DNA of 64,000 nucleotides from Rhizomys pruinosus (GCA_009823505.1 VZQC01009975.1:392001-456000), one strand, 5' to 3'. Shown: positions 1-11,992, numbered from the stretch's first letter. The notes: generated from the letters alone by a model not told the origin. A program made the numbers and translations.

Positions 1-103
1 CTCAATTGATGCGAAAAAGCCTTTGACAAAATCCAGCACCCTCTCATGTTTAAAGTCCTACAGAGAATTGATTGGGAGGATATTCCTGCCAATTGTTATA
101 AAG

Positions 104-507
104 CCAGGCTGGGGAGATGGCCTTTGGTTAAGATCGCCGACTGCTCTTGCATAGTGTCGCTGGGGGGGTATTGAGGTACCGCCCGCAAGTCAACAATGGT
201 AAAACCGAGGAACGGACAGGTCCGAGAGAAAAACATGGCGCGTAGCATGTAGACCATAGGGTTTGGGGTGCGTGCTGTGGTCCGGGGTGTCACGGCGGGC
301 AGTGGGTGCAGCGTCTGAGAAGGAGGGGGAATCTGACCGTACCGCAATTGAGCATCATAACGTCGACATGGAAAGAGGGGCGGGACAAAGAAGAGAGTAG
401 CGCAAACAAAAACAAGTAACTATGGTGTGCGTGACAAGATGTGTACAGTGTCCTGGGGGACGACCCTACAATAAAATAAAAAAAAGAAAAATTCTTAAAA
501 AAATAAA
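104..507 (+). mobile_element. B2-type SINE, badly corrupted, inside L1
   Basis: The first 45 bases (GGCTGGGGAGATGGCCTTTG onward) are a B2 5' end with the tRNA-like head, and an A-rich tail lies at about 465-507. TAAAGCC occurs just before the insertion and again after the tail, as a target-site duplication would. The element is about 400 bp against 190-240 for its relatives. Its middle (150-460) is CpG-rich and only patchily alignable, so it may be sequence error rather than biology. Confidence 0.55.
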
Positions 508-599
508 AAGCCCATATACAGGAAAGAAGTCCCACACCAATATCATGCAGCTAAATGGGGGAAATTAACAAGAACATTCCCTTTAAAAAGTGGATCAGG

Positions 600-1060
600 C
601 GAAACGTATTCAAGGAGCTGGCCGCCCATGTCACGGGGACGCCCTCTCGGGGGTGTCTATTCGGTGTGGTGAGAGCTTGAAAAAACTTTTGATGGAGCAA
701 TAAAGGCAAAGGGATAATGATAGGAAGACACACAGGACTGAGTAACATTAGTGTGCGTTTTGGTGGGGGGAGTCAAGGGGGACAAATATCGCGTCGCGAG
801 GATTGTGCTGAGAAGAATGGAGTATGTCTGTAGAAAGGTAGTGTATGGACCCGTTGCGGTGATGCACAAAAGCTGCGCAACGTCATATACTACCCGACAG
901 CGAGCATTCGAGTAACAGCGTGGTGCAGAGCGGATTATGGTGCACTGCTGTATGAGAAGCTTAATAATCACACACCACAACAAACAAGACATGACCATCT
1001 CGCCTTCATTCCCGTTCTTACACCAAGAACAACACGGGAGAAAGAGATACAAGGAGACCG
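600..1060. other. Garbled CpG-rich stretch within L1 ORF2
   Basis: The flanks are ordinary L1 ORF2. This stretch has about the length expected for the missing ORF2 part, and islands of ORF2 can be read (around 640-720 and 1000-1060). Between them is sequence with many CG dinucleotides, unlike anything else in the window. It fits either a noisy assembly end or heavy decay. No gene is supported. Confidence 0.45.
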
Positions 1061-1872
1061 TTCCCATCTACACAATAGCCTAAAGAAACAATAAAAATAC
1101 CTAGGAAAAAACCATAACCAAAGACAACCAAGGATCTCTACAACACAAATTTAAACCCTTTAAAGAAAGAAATTGAAGAAGAATAGACATAAGATGGAAA
1201 AACCAGAAACGGCCCATGTAATGATTTGGGAAAATTAACATTGTAAAAATGCCATTCTACCAAAACTCTTGTATAGATTTAATGCAATCCCAATCAAAAC
1301 CCCAAGATTTCTTCACAGCCTTGGGAAAAAAAAAAACGTCCTTAATTCATTTGGAAAACAAAAGACCCGAATACAAAAATAACACTGACTGACAAGAGCA
1401 ACCAGAGGGGGGATCTCTATACCAGACTTCAAAATATATACAGGTATAGTCATAAAAACAGCCTGGTACTGAGCACAAAAACAGACCTGTTGACCAATGG
1501 AACAAAACTAAGATCCAAACCTGAGCACATCAATTTCAGCCACTCCATATGACAAGGGGGCCAAGAAGACACAATGAGAGAAAAGACAGCATCTTCAGCA
1601 AGTGGTGTGGCAAAACTGGATCACCACTTGTAGTAGAATTAAATTAACCCCTACCTCTCGCCTGTAAAAAGTCAACTTCAGATGGATAAAGACCCAACAT
1701 GAAACCCCAATCTTCTAAGGCGATAGAAGAAAAAGTTGGCAGCAACTTTAAAGATAGGCATGAGAAAAGACTTCCTAATCCAGACAGCAGCTGTGCAAGG
1801 AAATAGAGGTCAACAATTGACAAATGGAAACCTCTAATTAACTTCAAAAGCTTCTGTACATCACAAACAATC

Positions 1873-2123
1873 GGGGGCTGGAGAGATGGCCTAGCGGTTA
1901 AAGAGGCCGACCGGCGTCTTGCAGCAGGACCCGGGTTCGATCCCCAGCAACCACATGGCGGCTGAAACCGTCTGAAACTCCAACCTCCAGAGAACTCCAG
2001 CTCCAGGGGACTCCACGCCCCACTTCTGACCTCCGCGGCATTGCACGACACGGGTGCACAGACTTGCATGCAGAATACTATTCGTACACATACAGAAATA
2101 AAAATTAATAAACAAAAAAAAAG
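1873..2123 (+). mobile_element. B2-type SINE inserted in L1
   Basis: Starts GGGGGCTGGAGAGATGGCCT, carries the box-B-like GGTTCGATCC, and ends in an A-rich tail. It is flanked by the direct repeat AAACAATC (1865-1872 and 2124-2131), a target-site duplication. The host sequence on both sides is L1 ORF2. Confidence 0.9.
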
Positions 2124-2400
2124 AAACAATCAAGGAAGTGAAAGAAATCCCACAGAGTGGGAGGGAACCTTCACCACAGAAACGTCTGACACAGCATTGA
2201 TTCCAGTATATTACCACTACTCAAAGAAGAAGAAAACAAATGACCCACCCAATAGATGAGCAAAGAGCTGAATAGAGACTTCTAAATGAGAGAAGTAGAA
2301 TTGAGAGAAAACCTTAAGTGTCAACACCTCTTATTATAGGAAATGCAAATCAAAACCAAGTTTAATATCAATCTTACTCCAATTATGACCTTGCTAGGAT

Positions 2401-3302
2401 CCTGGAAATACTTGCAGCACTGGCAGCCTTATGTCTGTATATCCCAAATCAAATTGGCTATTGGCTCTCTCCTGGAGGAATAACCCACGGCTGATTGCCA
2501 CAAGCTTACATCTCTAATGGTTAGGAGATGTTATAACCACATGATGACCCTCATACTTAACAGAAGAAAAATTATCTGATTAACATACCATCCCAAACAT
2601 CTGTGTCTATACCAATGTAACCTACCAGAACAACTAGTAATGTTTAAATACCTATATATCCAATTGCGAGTGTTCATTATAGGACCGAAAACTATATTAT
2701 ACTGTTTAAATACCTATATATCTAATGCATGTGCTTCAGTGGAGGATTGAAACGTTATGCCTGGACAAGCTGCCAGCCCATGAAGGAAACAGCCAGAATT
2801 GACTAGAGACCAAGACGACAGCTCCAGAAAAGTAGACTGTTTTGCAATCTATCCATGTGTGGCCCCTTTTCTAAGCCTAGGGAACAATCTGTGGAAGAGG
2901 AGGCGTATGGTGAGAATTGTAAGGGCTGCGATTGGGTGTGAAAGGTGAAAACTACAACAATATAGACTGGACACTCATTTGATCAACTTGATTGAACTAC
3001 AAGCCCCCCCCTGGCTGGATGGTGCGACCCATGAGCTGTGTGGTTTGGCACAAACTGCTCGCAACATTGTTTGACATGAAGGATGCTTGTACTCACAAAT
3101 TATCACTTATTGTTACAAAAAACGAAAACAAAACAACAACGACAAATAAAAACAGAAAGATCAGAAAAGTTGACGGCAGAGATGCATGATCTGGGATGGG
3201 TAGGGGTGGTTGGGGCGGGGTTGTGTGAAGGTAAGGGGGATATCAAAACCTGAATGAATTGAAAAGAATGTATGAAAATACCAAAGCATCAAAAAAAAAA
3301 AA
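2401..3302 (+). mobile_element. Poly(A)-tailed retroposon 'R', copy 1
   Basis: About 900 bp inserted into L1 ORF2. The L1 text breaks at CTAGGATC and resumes at GCAGGATC after an A run (3289-3303), so this is a retroposed insertion with a short target-site duplication. Two parts are visible. A 5' part (about 2401-3115) holds CTAAGCCTAGGGAACAATCT and recurs at three other places in the window. An A-rich stretch (3116-3160) is then followed by about 130 bp resembling the end of the L1 3' UTR (GATGCATGATCTGGGATGGG ... TGTATGAAAA). No long ORF. Family name unknown to me. Confidence 0.7.
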
Positions 3303-3656
3303 AATGGCAGGATCAAGAAAAAAAATGATACCAAGTGCTGGAGAGGTTGTAGGGAAAGAGGACACTACCTCTGGTGGAATCTAATCTAGGCACCTATGGA
3401 AAGCAGTGTGGAGACCCTTGGAAGACTTGGAATAAACTTGCACACCTACCCAGCCATACTACTCCTGGGCATGTGCAGGTAACCCAAGATCATCCCACCA
3501 CAGAGATATGTGCATGGCCCTGTTTTTTTCAGTTCTCTTCACAATAGCACGGAGCTGGAACCAACCCAAAATGCCCTCAACTGACTAGCGGATAGAAAAA
3601 AGTGGGTACATCTACACAATGGGGTTCTATGCAGCAGTAAAGAAAGACACATCATT

Positions 3657-3898
3657 GGGGCTGGAGGGATGGGCCTAGCGGTTAAGAGCGCCGATGCTCT
3701 TGCAGAGGACCCAGGTTTGATCCCAGCACCCACATGGCAGCTGAGAACCATCTTTACTAATTCAACTCCAGTTCCAAGGAATCTGACACCCTCTTCGACC
3801 TCCGTGGCATTGCACGACATGGGTGCACAACCCTACATGCAGACAGTCAGTCATACACTAAAAAATAATAAAATATATTTTAAAAAAAAAAGAAAAAT
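3657..3898 (+). mobile_element. B2-type SINE inserted in L1
   Basis: GGGGCTGGAGGGATGGGCCT head, GTTTGATCC box-B-like sequence, CACCCACATGGCAGCTGAGA core and an A-rich tail. It interrupts the L1 ORF2 C-terminal coding region. No clear target-site duplication was found. Confidence 0.88.
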
Positions 3899-4009
3899 AA
3901 GAAGATGAGATGAGCTTTGCAGGAAAATGGCTGGACTTAGAGGACTCATGCTGAGTGAAGTAACACAGTCCCAGAAAAACAAACAATGAATGGTATCCCT
4001 CATCTGTGG

Positions 4010-4380
4010 ATGCTAGTGCCAATTACCTAGTTGTAAGTATTTCTTGTGCACGGCCCCTTGAGCTTTTGTCCAAAGCAGTTGGGAGTGATGCATATTGGTA
4101 ACAGCAACAACAACAACAACCGAAAGGACTGCATCAAAGAACTGACTGAAACAGTGAACTTCTGCTCAAAACAGTCAATTTCCACATGGAGAATATCGAG
4201 AAAGACTGAGAAAGAGATGAAAAGCATATTTGACAGAATACATGAGCTCTGGTCGGGTGAGGGGATAGGGTGGAGGACACTGGTCTAGATTTGATAATCT
4301 TGTACAAAATATATATAAAAAAGATTAAAAAAGAAAAACAAAAACTAAACTAAATAAATAAATAAACAAAAAATAATAAT
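4010..4380 (+). mobile_element. L1 3' UTR with (AAC)n tract
   Basis: Follows the ORF2 remnant and ends in an A-rich tail. It contains an (AAC)n run at about 4104-4120 and GAACTGACTGAAACAGTGAA. The same sequence recurs at 55290-55585 (+), 59830-60105 (-) and 63100-63360 (-), so it is a shared 3' UTR of this L1 group. Confidence 0.8.
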
Positions 4381-6218
4381 CAAATGAACAAAAAAGGCAC
4401 TGAGACCCCACAGGGCACGCAGCTGTCCAGGGGGAGGGAGCTTGCAGAGATGTGGCCACTGTGTGGAGCAGTGGCCATGTGGGTGCTTTTCTACATACAA
4501 CCATTCACTTTTTGCCACAGTGCAGTTTTCAGACTCTCCACAGCATTCCTATTGTATTCCTTTGTGTTTTTAAGGCTAATAATAATGTATCAGGAAAGCA
4601 GGGTTGATCTTTAAAATCTATGTCACCACTGTAAATAAGCAGTGTCAACTGAGTGTAATGCTCAGTGTTCTGAGTGGCTTCTCAGCCCTGATTCTGATTT
4701 CAATGCATGCACTATATTTATTTGGAACAGGTAACTAAAGCAAGACTCAGAATGCAAATGCTTCTTGGTGTGAGGAGGCCATGAGGCCTAGCCCCTACTC
4801 TGACACATGCTGAGATGTGTTTCCAATAGTCAATTACTGCACAAGGATCAGAAAGGGAGTGAGGAGTCACCAGGAGACTTCTTTCTCCACAAAGGCAATT
4901 GATGGTTTGGACACTTCTCCAACTTCTATGTTCAAAGGCCCAAACTAGTATAAAAATTCACTCTACCCAATGCAACTAATTATACATAAAATATATGATT
5001 TCAAAGAATGTGGAACATAGTCTATACCCTCGTATATGCACACAGTGCTACAAAATGAACTCGCTGCCCTGGTTGGCTACATGATGGAAAACAGCACCAT
5101 TTTCAGGTATATTTGGAGAGAGAGAGATCATCATGCACCATATGTATTTGTCCCAATAACACTGAAGTTGATTTGGCCCATTTTGTATTTATAAAACATT
5201 GTTATATGAATAGTTGTTCTATTCAGTTCCAAACATATAAATATTAAAGACATGAACATGCTATAATATTAATGTGTATAGGAACTCCTTATGCATGAAT
5301 ACAGAAGGTACAGTTGTGCACATTTGGACTTGATTATTAAAGTCTTGCTAAGAATTTGCTACCTATATTCTTGAAGATACACTCTTGAGGTTTTACTTCT
5401 CTCTAAAGTCTTCATCTGGTTTTGATATTGCATTAAGTTCTCTAGGATATATTCTTTCCTTTACAATTATCTGCCAGTGTCGTATGTAGTTTGTATGCTG
5501 CCATCATTCCTTATGCACTCCAGCTCACCAGGTAACATACTCCTGAAACATATGGAACACAGCTATAGAAAGCCTCGTGTTGTTCTTGACTGTGGAGTCT
5601 CTCATCTGTGTCATTGCTGCATCAGTTTCAATTGGCCAATTTTTCTCTTCCTAATAGGTTTGGGTTTTTTTTAGACTATTACTGATAATTTTAGACTGGA
5701 TGCATAATATTTTAAGTTTTACCTGCTTGTGTGCTGTGTTTGTTGCTAGAAAAAGCACACTAAAGTTCTTTGCTTGCATGTGATTAGATAATGTAAAACC
5801 GGTTCATGAACTTGGTTCTTTCTTTTAGATTTGTTCCCTGGAACTTTAAGTCTCTGGTAACTTCCTTTCCTGCAACAGAGTGCTTCCTGCTGGATGCCAA
5901 GTGCCCCAGGGATTCAACGCTCTCCCTGTCCTGATCTGGGAAGCCAGCACAACTCCTTCCTGTGTGTCACATTTCCAGATAGGTCTTTCCTTACACTGTG
6001 TATGTTCTTCACATCTGTTTGCCCAGTTGTATTCCTTTGAATGACTGGAGGGGGATTTTCTGTATCCCTGGGTTCTTTTGTTTGTTTTTGTATTTGGGGG
6101 TTGTTTTTGTATTTGGGGGGGCTGTCTCCTTTCTGAAATGTAGCTACTTTGCCACCCCCAGAGTCCATCTCTGACTCCTCCATCTCTTTCCAGGTCTGAA
6201 CTTGGACTTGCTTCCATT

Positions 6219-6221
<3 letters not shown>

Positions 6222-6273
<52 letters not shown>

Positions 6274-6305
6274 CCTCCCTCCCTCCCTCCCTCCCTCCCT
6301 CCCTC
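6222..6305. repeat. (CT)n-(CCCT)n polypyrimidine tract
   Basis: About 48 bp of pure CT followed by about 36 bp of CCCT units. This is a strand-asymmetric purine/pyrimidine tract able to adopt triplex DNA. Confidence 0.95.
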
Positions 6306-8560
6306 CTTTCTCTCCTCAGGACTGCTGTGAGCCTCCTGAGGCTCCTTCCATTTGTCTCTCATCATGCAGTTATCATTGTCTCTCTTTGCTTGAAGTCTAG
6401 TATCTAAGAACTTATTTCATGTTACCTTTTGCTACTTTGGAGGAAGAGTTAATATTGCTTCTGTTGCTCTATCTTGGAGGGAATCAGGTCGGTCTGTGTC
6501 CACGTTATTCTGAATCTGTTGCTTTCCTTTGCCTGCTTTCCAGACTAGGTTCCACTGAGCTAATTCCCAGCGCTTCCTTCTGATCATTTCTATGCTCATC
6601 ACAGGTTCCTCTGGCCTACATATGCGCCAAAGCTTTGCCCCCTTGCAAGCACAATTGAATTGCTTTGTTGTTTCTTTTATGGAGAATAGTTTTCAGTCTT
6701 GGCATGCCAAGCTTAGTTACTGAATGAGAACTTGATAAATGCAGGTGGAAGCTGTAAGTATTCCATATGAGCATGCATTTGGTTTATACATTCAGCTATT
6801 GATGAAATGACTTTAAGGCTAATTTTCCCACTTTGTGCTGAGCATATGGCATGAAAATATTCTTGGATCATCTCCATCTCTCTACTTTACCTTTAATCTA
6901 CAAAATGCTTTAGATTTTTCAAAGAAAAAATAAACAGCAAAACATGAGGCTCCACTTAACCATCTAAATTTGCTCCCCAAACATATGCTAATCTCACTTG
7001 AATAGGCTTCTCTGAAACATGATCAAGATGATTTATCCATTCAACAAGGAAATGTGTAACTGTGCTGGGGACTGGTAATAGAAAATATGAAAAAGTTCTC
7101 AGTAGTTTTTCCCAAGCTTGCAGTACATTAGTGTAAGCAGAATGGTGAAGAGACAATTAGGCATCAGTGACATGCTTGCTTGATTCTGTGACAAAGCCTG
7201 AATTGATGGTTTTCTGAAGAAGAGAGACAGTTAAGACCTAAGACTGGGAGAAGGTCAACAGGAGGCTACCATTGTAGGACTTAGCAAGAAGTGAGGGGCA
7301 ACCAGTCTACTCTCTCAAGAGTTTCTGGATTAAATTTTTGAGTGGTTTTATCCTTGCTGACTGAAATAGAGACTCTGTGGGGAACATATTAGGCAGAATC
7401 ACTGGAAATTGCTTTAGTAACCAGTCTTATCTAATAATGTCCACCAGAATATTAAGACTCCTGTATGGAAATAATGGCAATCAACTTCTTACATTTGTTT
7501 TTAACTGTCATTATTTCTGTATTATTGAGTGGATTGCTACTCACATTTCATTCAAATTTGGATAGTCAGCGCAGTAGTAAACCACTAAATTGTAGCATAC
7601 AGACTCATCTAAACCATCCAAGTGAACACAGCTAAATTGAATGGCTGCATCATTTGAGGCATTAAGATCAAATGGACTGACTGGCCTTACCTTTTCCTAG
7701 CTTTCATAATTAGATACTAAGGCAGGTACAGAACAGGCCAGCCCCTGTCCAAGCAAGCCACAAGTTGCATGCTATACTTTTGAGGAGCTAGAAATCTGAG
7801 ACAAATGCCATGACTGGACACTCAGAGCCATGAACCCAAATTGATTTTCATCTGCAGTGAGCTATGCTTACTGCTAGGGAAGTGTGATGCTCTGTCCTTT
7901 GGGCAGATGCCCATCCAGACACTGCCCCACCCTGCAATCCTGTGTTGGCACGGGGCATAGAGACAACAGTTTTGCATGAGGTTTTCCCTCCTGGCATGAT
8001 ATGGCCCCACCGTGATGAATGGTGTTTCTAATTTGAATCCTGGTTGGAATGGGGCAGTGTGCTCTGGTAGGAATGAAAAGGGGATGATGTCAAATCAGAA
8101 AAGTAGCTATGATTGTTTTACATGTTTGCATCAAATTCTTCTTATGTTACAAACATAAGTACTCCTACGTATAAAACAGATTATGAGAAACCTACCTAGA
8201 ATAAACAAAAGAGAGATGTAATGATGAAAATCCCAAAGAAGGGGAAGGATGCCTAGCAGGAGGTACAGATGGTGAATTTAAAACAAGTTCATAGAAACTA
8301 ACCAACAAACCTCCCCTCAGAGAGAAAGAGACAGAGAGAATCATTAACTTGGACGGTAAGGGAAGTAGATAAAAGACATAAATCAATGACAGACAGCTTT
8401 TTATATCACTGTGATATGAGTAGTGTTAAGTAGTGATAAGTGCATGATTGGATTTTGAATTAGCCAAACCTACCTGAAGGTGATGGGAGATAAGCAGGCC
8501 ATAGTAATATGGTTCACACAGGGAAGGGGATAGGAGAAAAGAGGAGAATCTGCTTTTTCT

Positions 8561-8814
8561 TTTTTTTATTTTTTTATTAATTTTATTTATTTCTGTATGT
8601 GTATGAATGTACTGTCTGCATGCAAGTTTGTGCACCCGTGTCATGCAATGCCGCAGAGATCAGAAGAGGGTGTCGGATTCCCCTGGAACTGGAGTTCTCC
8701 TGGAATTGGAGTTTCAGACGGTTCTCGGCCGCCATGTGGGTGCTGGGGATCGAACCCGGGTCCTCTGCAAGAGCGGTCAGCGCTCTTAACCGCTAGGCCA
8801 TCTCTCCAGCCCCA
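8561..8814 (-). mobile_element. B2-type SINE, near consensus
   Basis: Reverse copy ending TCTCTCCAGCCCC. Perfect 14-bp target-site duplication AATCTGCTTTTTCT at 8547-8560 and 8815-8828. CpGs in the head (CGAACCCGGG on the + strand) are intact, which points to a recent insertion. Confidence 0.93.
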
Positions 8815-9611
8815 AATCTGCTTTTTCTATGTAAACAGTTATTCAACAATGGATTGTACTGGAAAATCCAATTTATTAGTCCTGTGAAGATTATTAAGAA
8901 AATATTCAACTGCAAGAGACAAAGAGTAGTGCAATTCTCTTGCTTTACAGTGAAGCTTGGTGAGTGATTTAACTCTTGCTTTGTGTACTTAGCCCTGATT
9001 TAAAAGTTTACAGTGTCTCATAAGTAGGCATGTTATGTTGTTAGTTTCCTCTCTAGTGAAACATCCTTTATCGCAAAGTGGGAGGATCATGTTATGAAAG
9101 TTCCTCAAAGGTCAACCATCTGATCCTAATTCTGTAGCCCGGGTATTTATAATCATTGCCAAATACATCAGTAAGTACTCCCGGCACATTTTATCATCCT
9201 TGTCTTCAATTCCACCCCATCCAGACACATCATATATCTCGGTTGACAAATATTGGATCCCAGTCTTCTTCTCAGCTCGAAAGACCCTCTGACCTGTGGT
9301 CATAAGGGAAGTCTCTGGAGATGAAGGGATGGAGGATAAACTGAGAAATGTCATCAATTAATGGGGGAAAGTTGGGGAAACTTCCTGTAGACTGGAAGAT
9401 ACAGTGCTCTGTGTTATCATGTGACTACTCTGCTGCTCCAGTGCTGAGAACCAAGCTTCCAAGGTTCAGAGTATCCATTAATCTCAAACAATAGTACAGG
9501 GTCTACCAAACACATTCTGAGTCCATCATTTAAATAAAATAGTTAAATTACCATCAAGATAATCAACATCTTAAGTACCATATTAAGTAAAAGGAAGGTG
9601 TCTTTTTAGAA

Positions 9612-9850
9612 AGTTGACTGTTTTCTTCTCACCCACTTGTTCCCCTTTCCGAAAGCCTAGGGAACAAATTGCGGAAGAGGAAGCATGGTAGAATGTAAGG
9701 GCTGCAGAGAGATAGGGGTGAATAATGAGACTACAGCAATATAGACTAGACTCCTAATTGATCAACATGCCTGTGCATACAAGCATCACCAACTGGACTA
9801 TGGGAACCTTGGGTTGTTCAAAACTTGGACATAGATACTTGCAAAAATGC
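9612..9850 (+). mobile_element. Retroposon 'R' fragment, copy 2
   Basis: Shares GTTGACTGTTTTCTTCTC, AAGCCTAGGGAACAAATTGC and the following roughly 150 bp with the copies at 2401-3302 and 44684-45333. The 3' portion diverges, and the L1-like end is not seen here. Confidence 0.6.
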
Positions 9851-10206
9851 ACCAATACCTAATTGTATGGCAAACTGAGTAACATCAATGTTATCTGAAA
9901 ACACTGTGTTATTATATTGTGGAATCCCTTAAAAATAAATAATAAAAAGTTGCTTTTTCACATGCAAACTTGTTTATTTTCTTTGCACAGGAGAAACTGC
10001 ATTTTTTTTTTTTTTTTGGAGATGACTTACAGCTTGAATGCTCTGTTAACTGACAGTTTAATATAAATGAGTCTTTAATTTTGTAGAGTAACTTTCAGTG
10101 TGTAAGGCTCTATAGTTTCTAGGAGTCTTAGCTTTCTCTACCAGAAAACCCTCCTCAGCTGGTTGAATGCTGTAGGGTAAAAAGCACTCTGTGTCCTGTC
10201 CCCCAG

Positions 10207-10432
10207 GAGTACCAGCCTTGTAACACCAATGCATGCCCAGAGCTGAAGAAAACCACACCGTGGACACCCTGGACACCTGTCAACATCTCCGACAATGGTG
10301 GCCACTATGAGCAGAGGTTCAGATACACCTGCAAAGCCCGCCTGCCAGATCCAAACTTGCTAGAAGTGGGCAGGCAGAGGATCGAAATGCGGTACTGTTC
10401 TAGTGATGGAACCAGCGGCTGCTCCACAGATG
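10207..10432 (+). CDS. Sema5a: Sema5a exon: end of TSP1-3 and TSP1-4
   Basis: Semaphorin 5A is a transmembrane axon-guidance protein. Its sema domain is known to bind plexins, and its TSP1 repeats bind heparan and chondroitin sulfate proteoglycans. This 226-bp exon follows the acceptor CCCCCAG and ends at the donor GTGAGT. It enters in phase 0 and leaves in phase 1. It begins EYQPCNTNACPELKK (end of a TSP1 repeat), continues with the degenerate repeat containing WTPWTP and RFRYTCKARL, and ends CSSDGTSGCSTDG. NIS is a possible N-glycosylation site, and WTPW fits the W-x-x-W C-mannosylation pattern. By comparison with the roughly 1074-residue human protein the exon starts near residue 692. The preceding exons are upstream of the window. 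Confidence 0.95.
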
Positions 10433-10543
10433 GTGAGTGGTTTTCTGAGACAGACCACTCAGTGGAAAGCTGTTGCCCTTATTGTTAAGGGCGTAAAGGA
10501 AGGGGGTATATTCTTTGTGGTTATTGATGGCTGAGCTATCTTT

Positions 10544-10791
10544 TTTAAAAATTTTGTATTTTATTTTATGTGTATGAATGTACTGTCTGCATGTAGGTTT
10601 GTGCACCCATGTTGTGCAATGCTGCCGAGGTCAGAAGAGGGCATCAGCTTCCCCTGGAACTGGAGTTAAAGACAGTTCTTAGCCGCCATGTGGGTGCTGG
10701 GAATCGAACCTGGGTCCTCTGCAAGAGCGGTTGGTGCTCTTAACCACTAGGCAATCTCTCCAGCCCCACCTTTGAGTCTTAAGAGCAGCCC
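10544..10791 (-). mobile_element. B2-type SINE with 24-bp 5' extension
   Basis: Reverse B2 (its 5' end is at about 10767, TCTCTCCAGCCCC on the + strand) in the intron just after the exon. The direct repeats GGCTGAGCTATCTTT lie at 10529-10543 and 10792-10806. The right-hand repeat lies 24 bp beyond the normal B2 5' end, so the duplicated interval carries extra sequence that is not B2. Confidence 0.88.
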
Positions 10792-11992
10792 GGCTGAGCT
10801 ATCTTTATCACAATGATCCCTATACAACACAAATGGGATTATAGCAAATTTAAGGAAAGACTCCTTGGTAGAAGAACTCAGTTATAAACAGGGGCCCCTT
10901 ATCCACTGGGATACTTCAAAATAATGCCAAAGAATTCCTGGAGGCCTGGACTATACCAAGCCCTGTAGATATTTATTCTATTTCTTATACATACAAACTT
11001 AAAGATTTATATATAAACAAGGCACCATAAGCAAGTAACAACCATAAGTAACAAAATAGAATGTGCATTAAAACCTGTCATAATAAAATTATATAAATGT
11101 GTTCTCTTCCTTCAGAAACAAAAGTCACAGTTTGGGAGCTGTGGTCAACCACAGTTAGCTGAAGTGGGGGCCAGTAAATGTGTGATAAGGTGGCACTTCT
11201 CTACAGGAGTGATTTTATAAGTTCAATCCCTATTCAACCAATGCTGTTTTATGATGAATCAAGAATAGGTTTGTGGAATTTATTTAGTATAAGAGTATAG
11301 TGCAGAGGGATCAGTAATCAACTATAGATCTTCCGTCATGAAAATATAAGCTGCAAATAGGAATTTCTGTCTTAAACCCTAAGATAGACAAAGGCAATGG
11401 AAATACATTTCTCTGTTTATACCTAGAAAATGATCTTCCTGTTAAAAACACAGTGGGTGAAAATATGGTAACAGCCTTTGAAATCACTTTCCCCTGGCAG
11501 TTGTGTAAACCCCTTGAATGTCATGTCAATATTGTGGATGGAGAAAGCCCCAAGGTAGTCCCAGCCTTGCTCCTTGCCTGGCCCTGGCACTGCCCAGAAA
11601 CAGCATGGCAGGCAGGTCAGTTGCTCTCTGTGAACTCAGCTGTCTCCACTGCAGAAACAAGAGCTGAGCCTTGCTTCCAATCCTTCATTCTTCCTCTTTC
11701 GTATCCTTTTGTCTAATTGCATAAAAGCTCTAGTTGTGAAAGGTGCATGGACATGCACGCAGAGTCCTCAGAGGATGGCTTAATGAGAGCATTAGCTGCA
11801 GCATTCACAAGCATTCCTCAGCATTTCTGTGTTTGTGGTCCTGCCTGATCCTCCCAACATGGTGATGCCACATTACTGTCTGGAACCACTAAGGCCATTT
11901 TCAGAGAAGGGGTCTTCAGACACAGGGAGGGTCACTCCAGTGATGGTGGTTGCCTGATAGCCTGATAAATGCACAACTTAAAACTAATACAT

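Larger units (their letters stand above)
1..4380 (+). mobile_element. Old LINE-1, 3' half, with nested insertions
   Basis: Decayed L1 read on the + strand. Bases 2-103 translate as the reverse-transcriptase stretch EKAFDKIQHP followed by a recognisable continuation. Matching ORF2 sequence resumes at about 506-600, 1060-1872, 2132-2400, 3303-3656 and 3900-3990, and then gives way to a 3' UTR. The reading frame is broken many times, so the element is dead. The gaps are later insertions: a damaged B2-type SINE (104-507), a B2 (1873-2123), a 900-bp retroposon (2401-3302) and another B2 (3657-3898). The 5' part of the L1 lies outside the window. Confidence 0.85.
4381..10206 (+). other. Sema5a: Sema5a intron (3' part)
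   Basis: No exon or gene is recognisable from the end of the L1 to the acceptor at 10205-10206. Inside are a 19-bp tandem duplication (about 6085-6122), a (CT)n/(CCCT)n tract, a B2 (8561-8814) and an R-family fragment (9612-9850). The rest looks single-copy. Confidence 0.6.

Noticed and set aside
96..1067. Minus-strand ORFs of 83, 81, 65 and 136 codons
   Set aside because: They lie in the garbled B2/L1 stretch and have low-complexity or nonsense composition.
1644..2129. 161-codon minus-strand ORF
   Set aside because: Crosses a B2 SINE and the antisense of L1 ORF2; typical SINE-derived open frame (the same GCWGSNPGP text appears at every B2).
4381..10206. Additional Sema5a exons
   Set aside because: I looked for WxxW and TSP1 cysteine patterns between the L1 and 10207 and saw none; the upstream exons must lie before the window.
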